Shown: positions 6,641 to 14,344, numbered from the stretch's first letter. The stretch: DNA of 20,209 bases from Nitrospinota bacterium (GCA_016200365.1 JACQEW010000218.1:1-20209); one strand, 5' to 3'. Made by a program: numbers and translations. The notes: generated by a model not told the origin, from the sequence alone.

Positions 6641-8845
6641 ATGAAATTGTGTAAAAAGATAATACTATATGCAGGATTTTTCCTGCTTCTCTCTACTCCT
6701 GCCTATTCTCAGGAAATACTGGAATATCTGGGGGCAATAACGCCAAAGGAAAAAGATCTCCTGAGAGAGCCGTCGTCCATCTTTGTGGAAAAGGAGAGGG
6801 TAATCATAAGCGATAAAAAGGGAAATGACCTTAAGTTTTACTATTTCCTTCAGGACAATTTCGTTAAATTAAAAGTGGATGAAAAGCAGAAGATTTCATA
6901 TCCGGGAGATGTAAAGGTATCTCCCGATGGAAATATAGTTGTTGCCGATACAGGAAACAGCCGTATCCTTGTACTCGACCGTATGGGAAATCTCCTGTTT
7001 TCTTTCGGATCAAAGGGCAAAGAGCCTGGATTTTTTAGAAATCCGGAAGGACTGACCATAGACAGCCTCGGGAGAATTTATGTAGCAGACACAGGGAATT
7101 ACAGAATCCAGATATTCAGCAAAGACGGCATATTCACAAAAACCTTCGGGAAATACGGCGATAAAGATAATGAATTTTATTCGCCTACAGGTATATCAAT
7201 ATATCAGGATAAATTTATCTTTGTCATTGATTCGGAAAAGAACAGCGTTATAATATTTGACATGGAGGGAAACTTCATAAATAAATTCGGTCAGGAGGGA
7301 AAGGAGTTCGGTCAATTTCAAAATCCTACAAAGGTGGATATGGATAGCAGCGGAAATATATTGGTAGCAGACCCAAAAAATTATCGAATACAAAAATTTA
7401 CCCCGGGTGGAAAATTTTTAACTGCCATAGGAAGCAAGGGAACAGGAAGGGGACAGTTCATGGAGCCAAAGGGTATCTATATTGACAGTTTTGATAAAAT
7501 CTATGTAATGGATGCCCAGTTAAAAAATATACAGATTTTCAAATTTACAAAGCCTGTTGCTAAAAAGGAGGAGAAGGGTGTTTTTTACCTTAACCCTCCA
7601 TCCACGCCGAAAGGATTAAAGCTGTCCTATGGTGAAGGCAAAATAACATTGTCATGGGACAAAAACCCAGAGCCAGATATGGACCACTATGTGATTTACA
7701 AGAAAGATTCAAAAACCAATCAACTTGTTGAGACAGCATCAACAAAGGAAAATACATACAGTGATAAGGACATAAAAGAGGGGCTTACCTATTCATACGG
7801 GATTAAGGCTGTAGATGCTGAAAAACCGCCGCTGTCAAGCCCTATGAGTGAGCTTCAATCTGTTGCTGCCGAAATTGCCGGTGTAACAAAGAAGGCAAGG
7901 GTTGCGGTATTTACATTCAAAGAGGCAAGTGAAAAGGCAAAGGCAGGCGGGTTCGGGGATGCTATTGCAGAATTTTTAACCACCTCTCTGGTAAATTTAA
8001 CATATTTTGATGTGGTTGAAAGGGAACAGCTCAAAAAGATTATAGAGGAGCAGTCCTTAAGCCAGACAGGCGCCCTTGAATCGGCACAAAAACTCGGAGA
8101 GATAATGGGCATAGATGTCTTTATAATGGGAAGCGTAACCCTGCTGGGAGAGCTTGTAGAAATAGATTCGAGACTGGTGGATGTTGCGACAGGGAGGGTA
8201 ATCACAGCACAGAATGTATCTGCAGAAGGGCTGCCCAAGGTTCGAGAGGCGGTAAAAGATATGTCGAACAAGATCGTTACCAATTATCATCTGCAGCTCG
8301 GCTCGATATGGGGTGCAGTCAAACCTCATGATACGGACATAAACATTGTTCTGGAAATCGGCGGCAAGCTGTATACCAGCTCAAAGGTAGATAAGCAGAG
8401 CGGAAGATTTTCCTTTTCCGGCGTCCTATCAGGAACATATCAGATGAAGGTTCTCACCGATAAATATGATGTTGTAAATTTACCTCCTGCAATAATTATA
8501 AAAAGCGGGCAGAGAACGGAGATACCGGAAATAGAATTAAAAACGAGAGAGGCTGTTCAAAAACCGATGCCTGAAATAAAGATTCCGGTTACACCGCCTC
8601 CTCAACCTGTAGAGGAAAAAGTTATTGCCAAACCCCCGGCGGTATCTGTAGAGATAAAACCTGCAGCACTGCCGGCAGAGACCTTACCGATACATCGTGA
8701 GCTTGTCGAACCGAAAGCCGTTTCATCCGAGCCTGAGCCGATGCAAAAGACCGTTACTCCTTCTGCACCTGCTGTCTCTGAAGAAAAAAAACCTAAAATA
8801 AAGGAGGGACCTGAGGTTATTGAGACACCCGAGAGTCCACAATGA
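6641..8845 (+). CDS. NHL beta-propeller - FN3 - CsgG-like fusion, secreted
   Basis: 734 residues from the ATG at 6641. This start gives a clean Sec signal (KKIILYAGFFLLL, cut after AYS), although no clear Shine-Dalgarno is seen; a GTG at 6617 is the alternative. The domains in order are NHL repeats at about 85-300 (VSPDGNIVVADTGNSRILVL, DSLGRIYVADTGNYRIQIF, DSSGNILVADPKNYRIQKF), a fibronectin type III domain at about 318-404, and a CsgG-like domain at about 418-548 (RVAVFTFKEASEKAKAGGFG, SQTGALESAQKLGEIMGIDV). They are followed by a carboxypeptidase-regulatory-like beta domain at about 553-635 (GRFSFSGVLSGTYQMKVL) and a long Pro/Glu/Val-rich tail. The CsgG part lacks a lipobox, so the protein is probably periplasmic or surface-exposed. 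It overlaps the next gene by ATGA. Function is unknown. Confidence 0.85.
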   Translation: MKLCKKIILYAGFFLLLSTPAYSQEILEYLGAITPKEKDLLREPSSIFVEKERVIISDKKGNDLKFYYFLQDNFVKLKVDEKQKISYPGDVKVSPDGNIVVADTGNSRILVLDRMGNLLFSFGSKGKEPGFFRNPEGLTIDSLGRIYVADTGNYRIQIFSKDGIFTKTFGKYGDKDNEFYSPTGISIYQDKFIFVIDSEKNSVIIFDMEGNFINKFGQEGKEFGQFQNPTKVDMDSSGNILVADPKNYRIQKFTPGGKFLTAIGSKGTGRGQFMEPKGIYIDSFDKIYVMDAQLKNIQIFKFTKPVAKKEEKGVFYLNPPSTPKGLKLSYGEGKITLSWDKNPEPDMDHYVIYKKDSKTNQLVETASTKENTYSDKDIKEGLTYSYGIKAVDAEKPPLSSPMSELQSVAAEIAGVTKKARVAVFTFKEASEKAKAGGFGDAIAEFLTTSLVNLTYFDVVEREQLKKIIEEQSLSQTGALESAQKLGEIMGIDVFIMGSVTLLGELVEIDSRLVDVATGRVITAQNVSAEGLPKVREAVKDMSNKIVTNYHLQLGSIWGAVKPHDTDINIVLEIGGKLYTSSKVDKQSGRFSFSGVLSGTYQMKVLTDKYDVVNLPPAIIIKSGQRTEIPEIELKTREAVQKPMPEIKIPVTPPPQPVEEKVIAKPPAVSVEIKPAALPAETLPIHRELVEPKAVSSEPEPMQKTVTPSAPAVSEEKKPKIKEGPEVIETPESPQ

Positions 8846-10077
8846 TTATGAAAAATAGTTATAAGTTGCAAGTTACAAGTTACAAGTTAAAAATTTTCCT
8901 ATATTCCTGCATCTTGCATCTTGCATCTTGCATCTTGTTTATTTCGCCTTCCTATTCCCAGCAGACCCCGTTTCACGGAACGGGGCAAGTAACCGCTATT
9001 ACCGTTGAAGGCATAGGCGCAATTATTAAAGGAGACCTTGCTATTGCAAAGGACAATGCAGTCAATGATGCCCTGAGGAAGGCTGTAGAGCAGGCGGTTG
9101 GGACGCTTGTGCAGGCGCAGACGCTGGTTGACAAATATCAGCTCATAAGCGACGAGATATATACAAAGAGTCAGGGGTATATAAAAAAATATACAATCCT
9201 TTCGGAAAGACCAGATATGGCTCAGGAAATCTTAAGGGTCAGCATTCAGGCAGATGTCTCAATCGGAGATATTAAAAACGACCTCGGAGCCATCGGACTT
9301 TTACTTGAGAGAAAGAACAAGCCCCGAATGATGGTAATCATAGATGAAAAGATAGGAGGCGCCGAATCCGGATACTCTGCAACCCTGTCAGAGTCCGAGA
9401 CGGCTATAATTCAAAAATTCACGGAAAAGGGATTCAATTTTGTAGATCAGGCAACCATTAAAAAGGGCATGAAGAGGAGCATGGCATTACAGGCGATTGG
9501 AGGCGATGACAGCGCAGCAGCAGCAATAGGGCTTGAATACGGCGCAGAAGTCGTTATAATAGGGAGCGCTGTTGCAAAGACTGCGGCTAAGGGCATTGCA
9601 GGGACAGAAATGAAATCCATACAGGCATCTTTAACTGCAAGGGCTGTAAGGACGGATACAGGCGAGATACTTGCCACTGCCAGCGAAAAAGGTGCGACTG
9701 CACATTTAGACGAAACATCGGGGGGGGCTATAGCAATAAAAAAGGCAAGCGAAAAAATTTCCTCACAGCTCATTGACCAGATTATAGCCAAATGGAGCGG
9801 AGAGGTAGGAGGGCAGACAACCGTTCAATTGATTATAACAGGGGTAGATTTTGTTTCTCTCAACAAATTTAAGACAGTAATTCAGACGCAGGTTCGCGGC
9901 GTTCAAAAGCTGAATCAGCGGAGTTTTACTGCCGGAGTAGCGGTTATTGATGTGGAGACAAGAACGACCGCTCAGGCAATGGCAGAGGAGCTTGCCATGA
10001 AGAGCTTCGAAACCTTTAAGGTAGAGATAGTAGGACTCTCTGCCAATAAAATTGATATGAGGGTGAAACCATTATGA
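8842..10077 (+). CDS. FlgT-like/LPP20-type envelope protein, full-length paralogue of the first gene
   Basis: 411 residues. After the signal peptide, residues about 46-140 look like the FlgT N-terminal/LPP20 domain (GTGQVTAITVEGIGAIIKGD, NDALRKAVEQAVGTLVQAQT, QGYIKKYTILSERPD). A TolB/CsgG-like middle domain follows (about 150-325), and then a C-domain shared with the first gene. FlgT in Vibrio builds the flagellar H-ring, but no flagellar gene is visible, so this is a family-level label only. The signal region is encoded by a palindromic heptamer repeat and contains LASC (27-30), a perfect lipobox string, plus a signal peptidase I site after SYS39; which one is used is unclear. The start overlaps the preceding stop (ATGA); the ATG at 8848 is an alternative. 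Confidence 0.8.
   Translation: MIMKNSYKLQVTSYKLKIFLYSCILHLASCILFISPSYSQQTPFHGTGQVTAITVEGIGAIIKGDLAIAKDNAVNDALRKAVEQAVGTLVQAQTLVDKYQLISDEIYTKSQGYIKKYTILSERPDMAQEILRVSIQADVSIGDIKNDLGAIGLLLERKNKPRMMVIIDEKIGGAESGYSATLSESETAIIQKFTEKGFNFVDQATIKKGMKRSMALQAIGGDDSAAAAIGLEYGAEVVIIGSAVAKTAAKGIAGTEMKSIQASLTARAVRTDTGEILATASEKGATAHLDETSGGAIAIKKASEKISSQLIDQIIAKWSGEVGGQTTVQLIITGVDFVSLNKFKTVIQTQVRGVQKLNQRSFTAGVAVIDVETRTTAQAMAEELAMKSFETFKVEIVGLSANKIDMRVKPL
8857..8937. repeat. Heptamer inverted repeat inside the FlgT-like signal-peptide codons
   Basis: The left arm has AAGTTGC/AAGTTAC units (about 8857-8889). The right arm has four CATCTTG units (about 8908-8937). The whole element is in coding sequence and translates to the h-region of the signal peptide, including CILHLASCIL. 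Confidence 0.85.
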
Positions 10078-10868
10078 AAACAAATTTTCAATTTTCAATT
10101 TTCAATTTTCAATTTAAGGTAACTTTATTTTCTTGCCTCTTGCTTCTTGCTTCTTGCCTCTCTTTTTATACTTATGCCTACGCAAAGATAGAGGTAAAAA
10201 CGGATACTGCCGTCGTTTCCTCTCTTGAAGGCAAGGCAGAATATAAAAAGAAGGACGAGACAAAGTGGAGTCCGCTGAAAAAGGATGAAATACTGAAAGA
10301 AGGGGATGAGGTAAAGACTCTTGAAAAGGCAAGACTGGAGCTTACCCTTTCTGACAAAAGCATGATGCGGTTTGCAGAAAGCAGCTCCTTTATAATCACC
10401 CAGCTGAAATCTCAGAAAGGAGAAAAAGGAGGGGCAACGAATGTAAAATTACTCTTTGGTAAATTCTACGGAAATGTATCCAAATTTGCAAAGAAGGATT
10501 CCGAGTTTAAAGTCGAGACAAAAGTAGCGGTAGCAGGCGTCAGGGGAACTATTTACAGGGTTGATATGGAAAAGGATAATTCATATCTGACAAGGGTCTA
10601 CGAAGGTAAGATAGAGGTTGCAAACCCGCCCTATGAGATTCCAAAACCTTTAGCCGTCGGCGGTCCTCAGCCTGTTCCGGGACCATCGAGAGTAGAGGGA
10701 CCAAAGCAGGTAACGCTCGATGAATGGATAGAGATTATCGGCGCCCTCCAGCAGTTTACAATAGCTCCAGACGGCACAAGGAAAAAGGAAAAGTTCTCAT
10801 TGGAAGAAGATATGAAATTAGATTGGGTGAAGTGGAATATGGAGAGGGACAAACTTGTCGAGAGATAA
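10074..10868 (+). CDS. FecR-domain periplasmic protein
   Basis: 264 residues with GAGGGTG 8-9 nt before an ATG that overlaps the previous stop codon. The FecR core spans about 42-185: VVSSLEGKAEYKKK, LKEGDEVKTLEKARLELTLS, a strand NVKLLFGKFYGNVSKF, and the hallmark VAVAGVRGTIYRV (151-163) followed by TRVYEGKIEV. There is no sigma-factor gene, TonB receptor or cytoplasmic anti-sigma segment, so it belongs to the secreted FecR-domain group seen in envelope clusters rather than to iron signalling. The signal peptide is written by heptamer repeats and contains LASC (25-28), but a signal peptidase I site after AYA37 is equally good. It is the last gene of the plus-strand cluster and is coupled to the FlgT-like gene. 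Confidence 0.83.
   Translation: MKTNFQFSIFNFQFKVTLFSCLLLLASCLSFYTYAYAKIEVKTDTAVVSSLEGKAEYKKKDETKWSPLKKDEILKEGDEVKTLEKARLELTLSDKSMMRFAESSSFIITQLKSQKGEKGGATNVKLLFGKFYGNVSKFAKKDSEFKVETKVAVAGVRGTIYRVDMEKDNSYLTRVYEGKIEVANPPYEIPKPLAVGGPQPVPGPSRVEGPKQVTLDEWIEIIGALQQFTIAPDGTRKKEKFSLEEDMKLDWVKWNMERDKLVER
10082..10162. repeat. Heptamer tandem repeats inside the FecR signal-peptide codons
   Basis: The left array has CAATTTT units, about four (10082-10116), encoding FQFSIFNFQF. The right array has CTTGCCT/CTTGCTT units (about 10131-10162), encoding SCLLLLASCLS. The two arrays are only weakly complementary. Confidence 0.82.
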
Positions 10869-10879
10869 AAAAACTAATT

Positions 10880-10979
10880 TAACCACTGAAGACACTGAAA
10901 AAACAAAAGAAAAAGATTCTCCCCTTTTCCCTTTAATAGTTTATCTTTTTTTCTGTGATTTCAGTGTTTTCAGTGGTTA
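10880..10979. terminator. Long stem between convergent FecR and PilZ genes
   Basis: The arm 10880-10900 (TAACCACTGAAGACACTGAA...) is complementary to 10959-10979 with a single G-U-type position, over about 21 nt. The loop is about 58 nt and T/A-rich. Its place between convergent genes suggests a bidirectional terminator or a dispersed palindrome; there is no clean U-tract on either side. Confidence 0.6.
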
Positions 10980-11004
10980 TAAAATGGGTTGTTTTCGGAT
11001 AAAA

Positions 11005-11643
11005 TTATGCAAGGGATGCAATAAAGCTCTCAAGTTTACTTTTTACATCTTCCTCTAAATTTACAAATTCGACGCCATATAGAGATAGCCTGCTCTCGTA
11101 AAAGGGTCTGCTGTTTCTCACCTGACATCTTATCTTTAAATCCTCATTCTCTCTAATGCCAAAGTTAAGAACCAGAAACTCTCCGTTCTCAAAGTGATTA
11201 TCTGTTAATACCAGACAGCCCCCAAGACTAATATCAACAACAGTGCCGTTTAACTGTTTCTCGACCAAATGTCCGTCTACCAATTCCTCTCTATGGGTGA
11301 TGCCGGTAAATATAGATACCCCTATCCTTTTGTATTTGCGAAGCTCCTTTCGCTCCTCAATCTTTTCGGGAATATGCAATCCCAATAAAGGCGGAGAAGA
11401 ATTTAACATCTTCTCGATAACATTGCTTACTCCTGTTACATATTTCTTCCCTGTATCCGATTTATACATAATAGAACATTCTTTTCCTTTATCTACTGCG
11501 GTAAAACTATACAGCCATTGGAGAGGCACTTCTATATCAATCCTTTTAGCCTGTTCGTTTTTAGAGTATATTTTTCCCTTAAAGCTGATATCCCCTACCC
11601 TCACAAATATATCCGAGCCTTCTTTAAAAATCATATTTCCCAT
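11005..11643 (-). CDS. PilZ-domain c-di-GMP-binding protein
   Basis: 212 residues. The C-terminal half (about 98-210) is a PilZ domain with both ligand motifs intact: R102-x3-R106 (RKYKR) and D137-x-S-x-x-G (DISLGG), then LKIRCQVRN and LYGVEFVNL. The N-terminal half (VRVGDISFKGKIYSKNEQAK..., VPLQWLYSFTAVDKGKECSI) resembles the YcgR-type N-domain that usually accompanies PilZ. The protein should therefore bind cyclic di-GMP in the cytoplasm and act on a partner; the partner is not identifiable here. It starts 3 nt after the dapB stop with only a weak ribosome binding site inside the dapB end, which suggests coupled translation. A second in-frame ATG lies 9 nt later. No biochemical link to lysine synthesis is known to me. 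Confidence 0.88.
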   Translation of the reverse strand: MGNMIFKEGSDIFVRVGDISFKGKIYSKNEQAKRIDIEVPLQWLYSFTAVDKGKECSIMYKSDTGKKYVTGVSNVIEKMLNSSPPLLGLHIPEKIEERKELRKYKRIGVSIFTGITHREELVDGHLVEKQLNGTVVDISLGGCLVLTDNHFENGEFLVLNFGIRENEDLKIRCQVRNSRPFYESRLSLYGVEFVNLEEDVKSKLESFIASLA

Positions 11644-11646
11644 TAT

Positions 11647-12447
11647 CTAAAACCCCAGAATATCCTGCATATCATAAATTCCATGCGGTTTATTAACAAT
11701 CCACATCGCAGCCTTTACAGCCCCTCTGGCAAAATTATCCCTGCTCTGCGCCTTGTGAGTAATCTCAAGCCTCTCGCCAAGTCCGCCGAAAATAATTGTA
11801 TGCTCCCCTACGATATCTCCTGCCCTTATTGTCTGGATGCCTATCTCCTCCCTCTTTCTCTCGCCGATATTTCCTTTCCTCTCATAAACACCGACCTTTG
11901 ACAGATCTCTCTTGAGAGAAGCGGCGGCTATCTCCGCCATTTTCGCGGCTGTTCCGCTGGGTGCATCCTTCTTCATCCTGTGGTGCGCCTCGATTATCTC
12001 TATGTCGTATTCCTCTCCAATTATCGCTGCTACATCTTTAATCAACTTAAACATCACATTTACCCCCACACTCATATTCGGCGAAAGGACACACCTTACC
12101 TCTTTTGAAATATCTTTTATTTTATCGAGCTGCTCTTTGGAGAACCCTGTAGTTCCAATAACAATAGCCTTTTTCTCCTCTGCTGCTGCATAGAGATGCT
12201 CCATCGTCGAGGGAGGAGAAGTGAAATCAATGATTACATCGCAGTCCTTTATCGCCCCTGCAATATCATCGGAGATAAAGATACCATTTCTTCCTATGCC
12301 TGCTGTCTCGCCTGAGTCCTTTCCTATAAACTTCGACCCTCTTTGCTCGGTAGCTCCAACAAGCTTTATCCCCTCTGTCTCATTTATAATATTTATTATC
12401 CTGCTGCCCATCCTTCCGGCAACCCCGGTAGCTATTGCTCTAACCAT
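11647..12447 (-). CDS. dapB: 4-hydroxy-tetrahydrodipicolinate reductase
   Basis: 266 residues, the normal length for DapB. It reduces 4-hydroxy-tetrahydrodipicolinate to tetrahydrodipicolinate with NAD(P)H in the diaminopimelate/lysine pathway. The nucleotide-binding loop GVAGRMG (8-14) and the signature EAHHRMKKDAPSGTA (153-167), with His155/156 and Lys160, are intact, as are IDFTSPPS and GTTGFS. The gene follows dapA after a 71-nt spacer that is mostly an 8-nt-period palindrome. The only Shine-Dalgarno-like string before its ATG (GGTGA) is made by that repeat. PilZ follows after 3 nt. The enzyme assignment is firm. Confidence 0.97.
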   Translation of the reverse strand: MVRAIATGVAGRMGSRIINIINETEGIKLVGATEQRGSKFIGKDSGETAGIGRNGIFISDDIAGAIKDCDVIIDFTSPPSTMEHLYAAAEEKKAIVIGTTGFSKEQLDKIKDISKEVRCVLSPNMSVGVNVMFKLIKDVAAIIGEEYDIEIIEAHHRMKKDAPSGTAAKMAEIAAASLKRDLSKVGVYERKGNIGERKREEIGIQTIRAGDIVGEHTIIFGGLGERLEITHKAQSRDNFARGAVKAAMWIVNKPHGIYDMQDILGF

Positions 12448-12457
12448 AGAATCATGT

Positions 12458-12517
12458 CACCAGAGCACCAGATATAAGCAACAACTGGTGTCCTGGTGCT
12501 CTGGTGCACTGGTGTCC
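12458..12517. repeat. Octamer-period inverted repeat between dapA and dapB
   Basis: CACCAGAGCACCAG (12458-12471) is perfectly complementary to CTGGTGCTCTGGTG (12493-12506). The right side continues as four roughly 8-nt units of the CTGGTGTC type. On the coding (minus) strand the element supplies the only Shine-Dalgarno-like GGTGA before dapB. Confidence 0.85.
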
Positions 12518-12518
12518 T

Positions 12519-13391
12519 TTATATTAACCCGTATCCCTTCATTACCCCTTTCAACCTCTCCAGATTCTTTTCAGACATAGAACACAACGGCAGCCTCATC
12601 TCACCGGAGACCTTCCCCATTAGCGAGAGAGCCGTCTTAACAGGGATGGGATTGGTCTCGTAAAACATCGCCTCATTCAAATGTCGCAGCTTATAATGGA
12701 ACTCCTTTGCCTTTCTCATATTCCCTACGAAAAACTCATTACATAGAGCAGCCACATCTCCAGGGACAACATTGGCAGTAACAGATATAACACCTTTACC
12801 GCCTATTGCCAGTAAAGGAAATGTGGTGAAATCATCGCCTGAGAAGACAGCAAAATTATCGCCGCAGAGGGCTATCACATCACTTACCTGCTTCATATCA
12901 CCTGTTGCCTCCTTTATACCAACAATATTTTTTACCTTTGAAAGCCTCGCAACAGTTTCAGGCAGCATATTCACCCCTGTCCTGCCCGGGACATTATAAA
13001 GGAATTGGGGTATATCCACAGACTCGGCAATCGCCTTAAAGTGCTGATAAAGCCCTTCCTGTGTCGGCTTATTATAGTATGGAGTTATTAAAAGGGCAGC
13101 ATCAGCGCTGGCAGACTTTGCGTGTTTTGTCAGCATAATAGCCTCTGTCGTAGAATTCGAGCCTGTGCCTGCAACCACAGGAACCCTTTTATTCGCAATC
13201 TCTACCGTAAGCTCAACAACCCGCTCATGCTCCTTATGCGACAGCGTAGCTGATTCTCCTGTTGTCCCGCACGGCACAATCCCCTGAGTCCCCTCCCCTA
13301 TCTGAAATTCAATAAGGTCGGCATAAGCCTTCTCATCTATCTTCCCGTTTTTAAAGGGAGTAACTATTGCTACAAAAGAACCTTTGAACAT
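12519..13391 (-). CDS. dapA: 4-hydroxy-tetrahydrodipicolinate synthase
   Basis: 290 residues, a standard TIM-barrel DapA. It condenses pyruvate with aspartate semialdehyde, the committed step to diaminopimelate and lysine. The visible active-site elements are CGTTGES (41-47), TPYYNKPTQEGLYQHF (103-118), LYNVPGRTG with Tyr132 and Arg137, and the Schiff-base lysine Lys160 in GIKEATGD. The ribosome binding site GGAG is about 9 nt upstream. The gene lies between dapF and dapB on the same strand, and both flanking spacers are filled by inverted tandem repeats rather than promoters. The assignment is firm. Confidence 0.97.
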   Translation of the reverse strand: MFKGSFVAIVTPFKNGKIDEKAYADLIEFQIGEGTQGIVPCGTTGESATLSHKEHERVVELTVEIANKRVPVVAGTGSNSTTEAIMLTKHAKSASADAALLITPYYNKPTQEGLYQHFKAIAESVDIPQFLYNVPGRTGVNMLPETVARLSKVKNIVGIKEATGDMKQVSDVIALCGDNFAVFSGDDFTTFPLLAIGGKGVISVTANVVPGDVAALCNEFFVGNMRKAKEFHYKLRHLNEAMFYETNPIPVKTALSLMGKVSGEMRLPLCSMSEKNLERLKGVMKGYGLI

Positions 13392-13406
13392 AATTTACGC
13401 TCCGCT

Positions 13407-13476
13407 AAATGCAAAATGAAAATTGCAAATTGTAAAATGAAAAATTTTGCACTTTGCATTTTGCACTTTGCATTTC
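13407..13476. repeat. Heptamer inverted repeat between dapF and dapA
   Basis: The left arm has AAATGCA/AAATGAA/AATTGCA-type units (13407-13443). The right arm has TTTGCAC/TTTGCAT units repeated four times (about 13445-13476). The arms are near-complementary and fill almost the whole spacer. Confidence 0.83.
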
Positions 13477-13479
13477 CTT

Positions 13480-14307
13480 TTAATATCCCTCTTCCCATAT
13501 CTCCCCATTATACACAACCGCTGTATCACCCTCTAAATATACATCCTTAAAACCTGTGTGGTCAATCTTAAAATATATATTTAAGATTTCACCGCCCCTT
13601 GTCTTAACCGCCACAGGGGCTTTTACCTGTCCTCCAAGTGATGCTATCAATGCGCTGGCTACAGCGCCTGTCCCGCATGCAAGCGTCTCGCCCTCCACCC
13701 CTCTCTCATAAGTTCTCATCAAAATATTATGCTCATCTGCTATCTGAACAAAATCCACATTTGTCCCTGCAGGCTGAAATTCAGGATGGTATCTAATCTT
13801 CCTGCCTATTCCAACAACATCAATATTCTCTACATTCGGAACAATCTTAACCGCATGGGGAACGCCTGTATTTATAAAGGATAGAACCCTTATCCTCTCA
13901 TCAACAGGTATCTCAAGATTTCTCTTCAAATCCTTTGGCTCAAGCATCGCCAGCTTAACCTTTCTCCCTTTTACTTCTGCCTTTATAATGCCTGCCTTTG
14001 TCTCAAAAGAAAGATTCTCCTTTGCTATCCTGTGAATATAGGCAAACCTCGCAGCGCATCTCCCGCCGTTGCCGCACATCTCTGCCTCGCTGCCGTCTGA
14101 ATTATGAAACCTCCATTTAAAATCAGCCTTATCCGAAAACTCTATTAAAATCAGACCATCGGCGCCTACGGAGAATTTTCTCCTGCAAACCCTCGCAGCT
14201 AACTGGCTGACATCCCCGGTAACCAGTCCCTTGCGGTTGTCAATCAATATAAAATCATTTCCGCTCCCGCTCATCTTATAAAAAGGAATCTTTATCGCCT
14301 CTTTCAT
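13480..14307 (-). CDS. dapF: Diaminopimelate epimerase
   Basis: 275 residues. It converts LL- to meso-diaminopimelate for lysine and peptidoglycan synthesis. Both catalytic cysteines are present: Cys78 in MCGNGGRC and Cys211 in ACGTGA, with GNDFI near the N-terminus and the ERGVEGET string preceding the second cysteine. The start ATG has AGAGG 7-8 nt upstream and lies about 30 nt downstream of the predicted transcription start of a near-consensus sigma70 promoter. That makes dapF the first gene of dapF-dapA-dapB-pilZ. The order is consistent with a dedicated diaminopimelate operon; lysA, dapL and argD-like genes are not in the window. Confidence 0.97.
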   Translation of the reverse strand: MKEAIKIPFYKMSGSGNDFILIDNRKGLVTGDVSQLAARVCRRKFSVGADGLILIEFSDKADFKWRFHNSDGSEAEMCGNGGRCAARFAYIHRIAKENLSFETKAGIIKAEVKGRKVKLAMLEPKDLKRNLEIPVDERIRVLSFINTGVPHAVKIVPNVENIDVVGIGRKIRYHPEFQPAGTNVDFVQIADEHNILMRTYERGVEGETLACGTGAVASALIASLGGQVKAPVAVKTRGGEILNIYFKIDHTGFKDVYLEGDTAVVYNGEIWEEGY

Positions 14308-14344
14308 TTGAGCCTCTGTTTTTTTAAGTTATGTTATAAAGTAG

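Noticed and set aside
8842..10868. FecI/FecR iron-signalling system
   Set aside because: No extracytoplasmic sigma factor or TonB receptor gene is nearby, and the FecR protein has a cleavable signal rather than a cytoplasmic anti-sigma segment.
10855..11058. Plus-strand 67-residue reading frame after the FecR gene
   Set aside because: Its protein (TTEDTEKTKEK...) is only a translation of the long inverted repeat and it overlaps the PilZ gene; no ribosome binding site.
11243..12580. Plus-strand reading frames opposite pilZ, dapB and dapA
   Set aside because: They are antisense shadows of genes with clear family motifs; no domain or ribosome binding site supports them.
2471..13476. CRISPR array interpretation of the tandem repeats
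   Set aside because: Units are 6-8 nt with no spacers between them, and no cas gene is visible.
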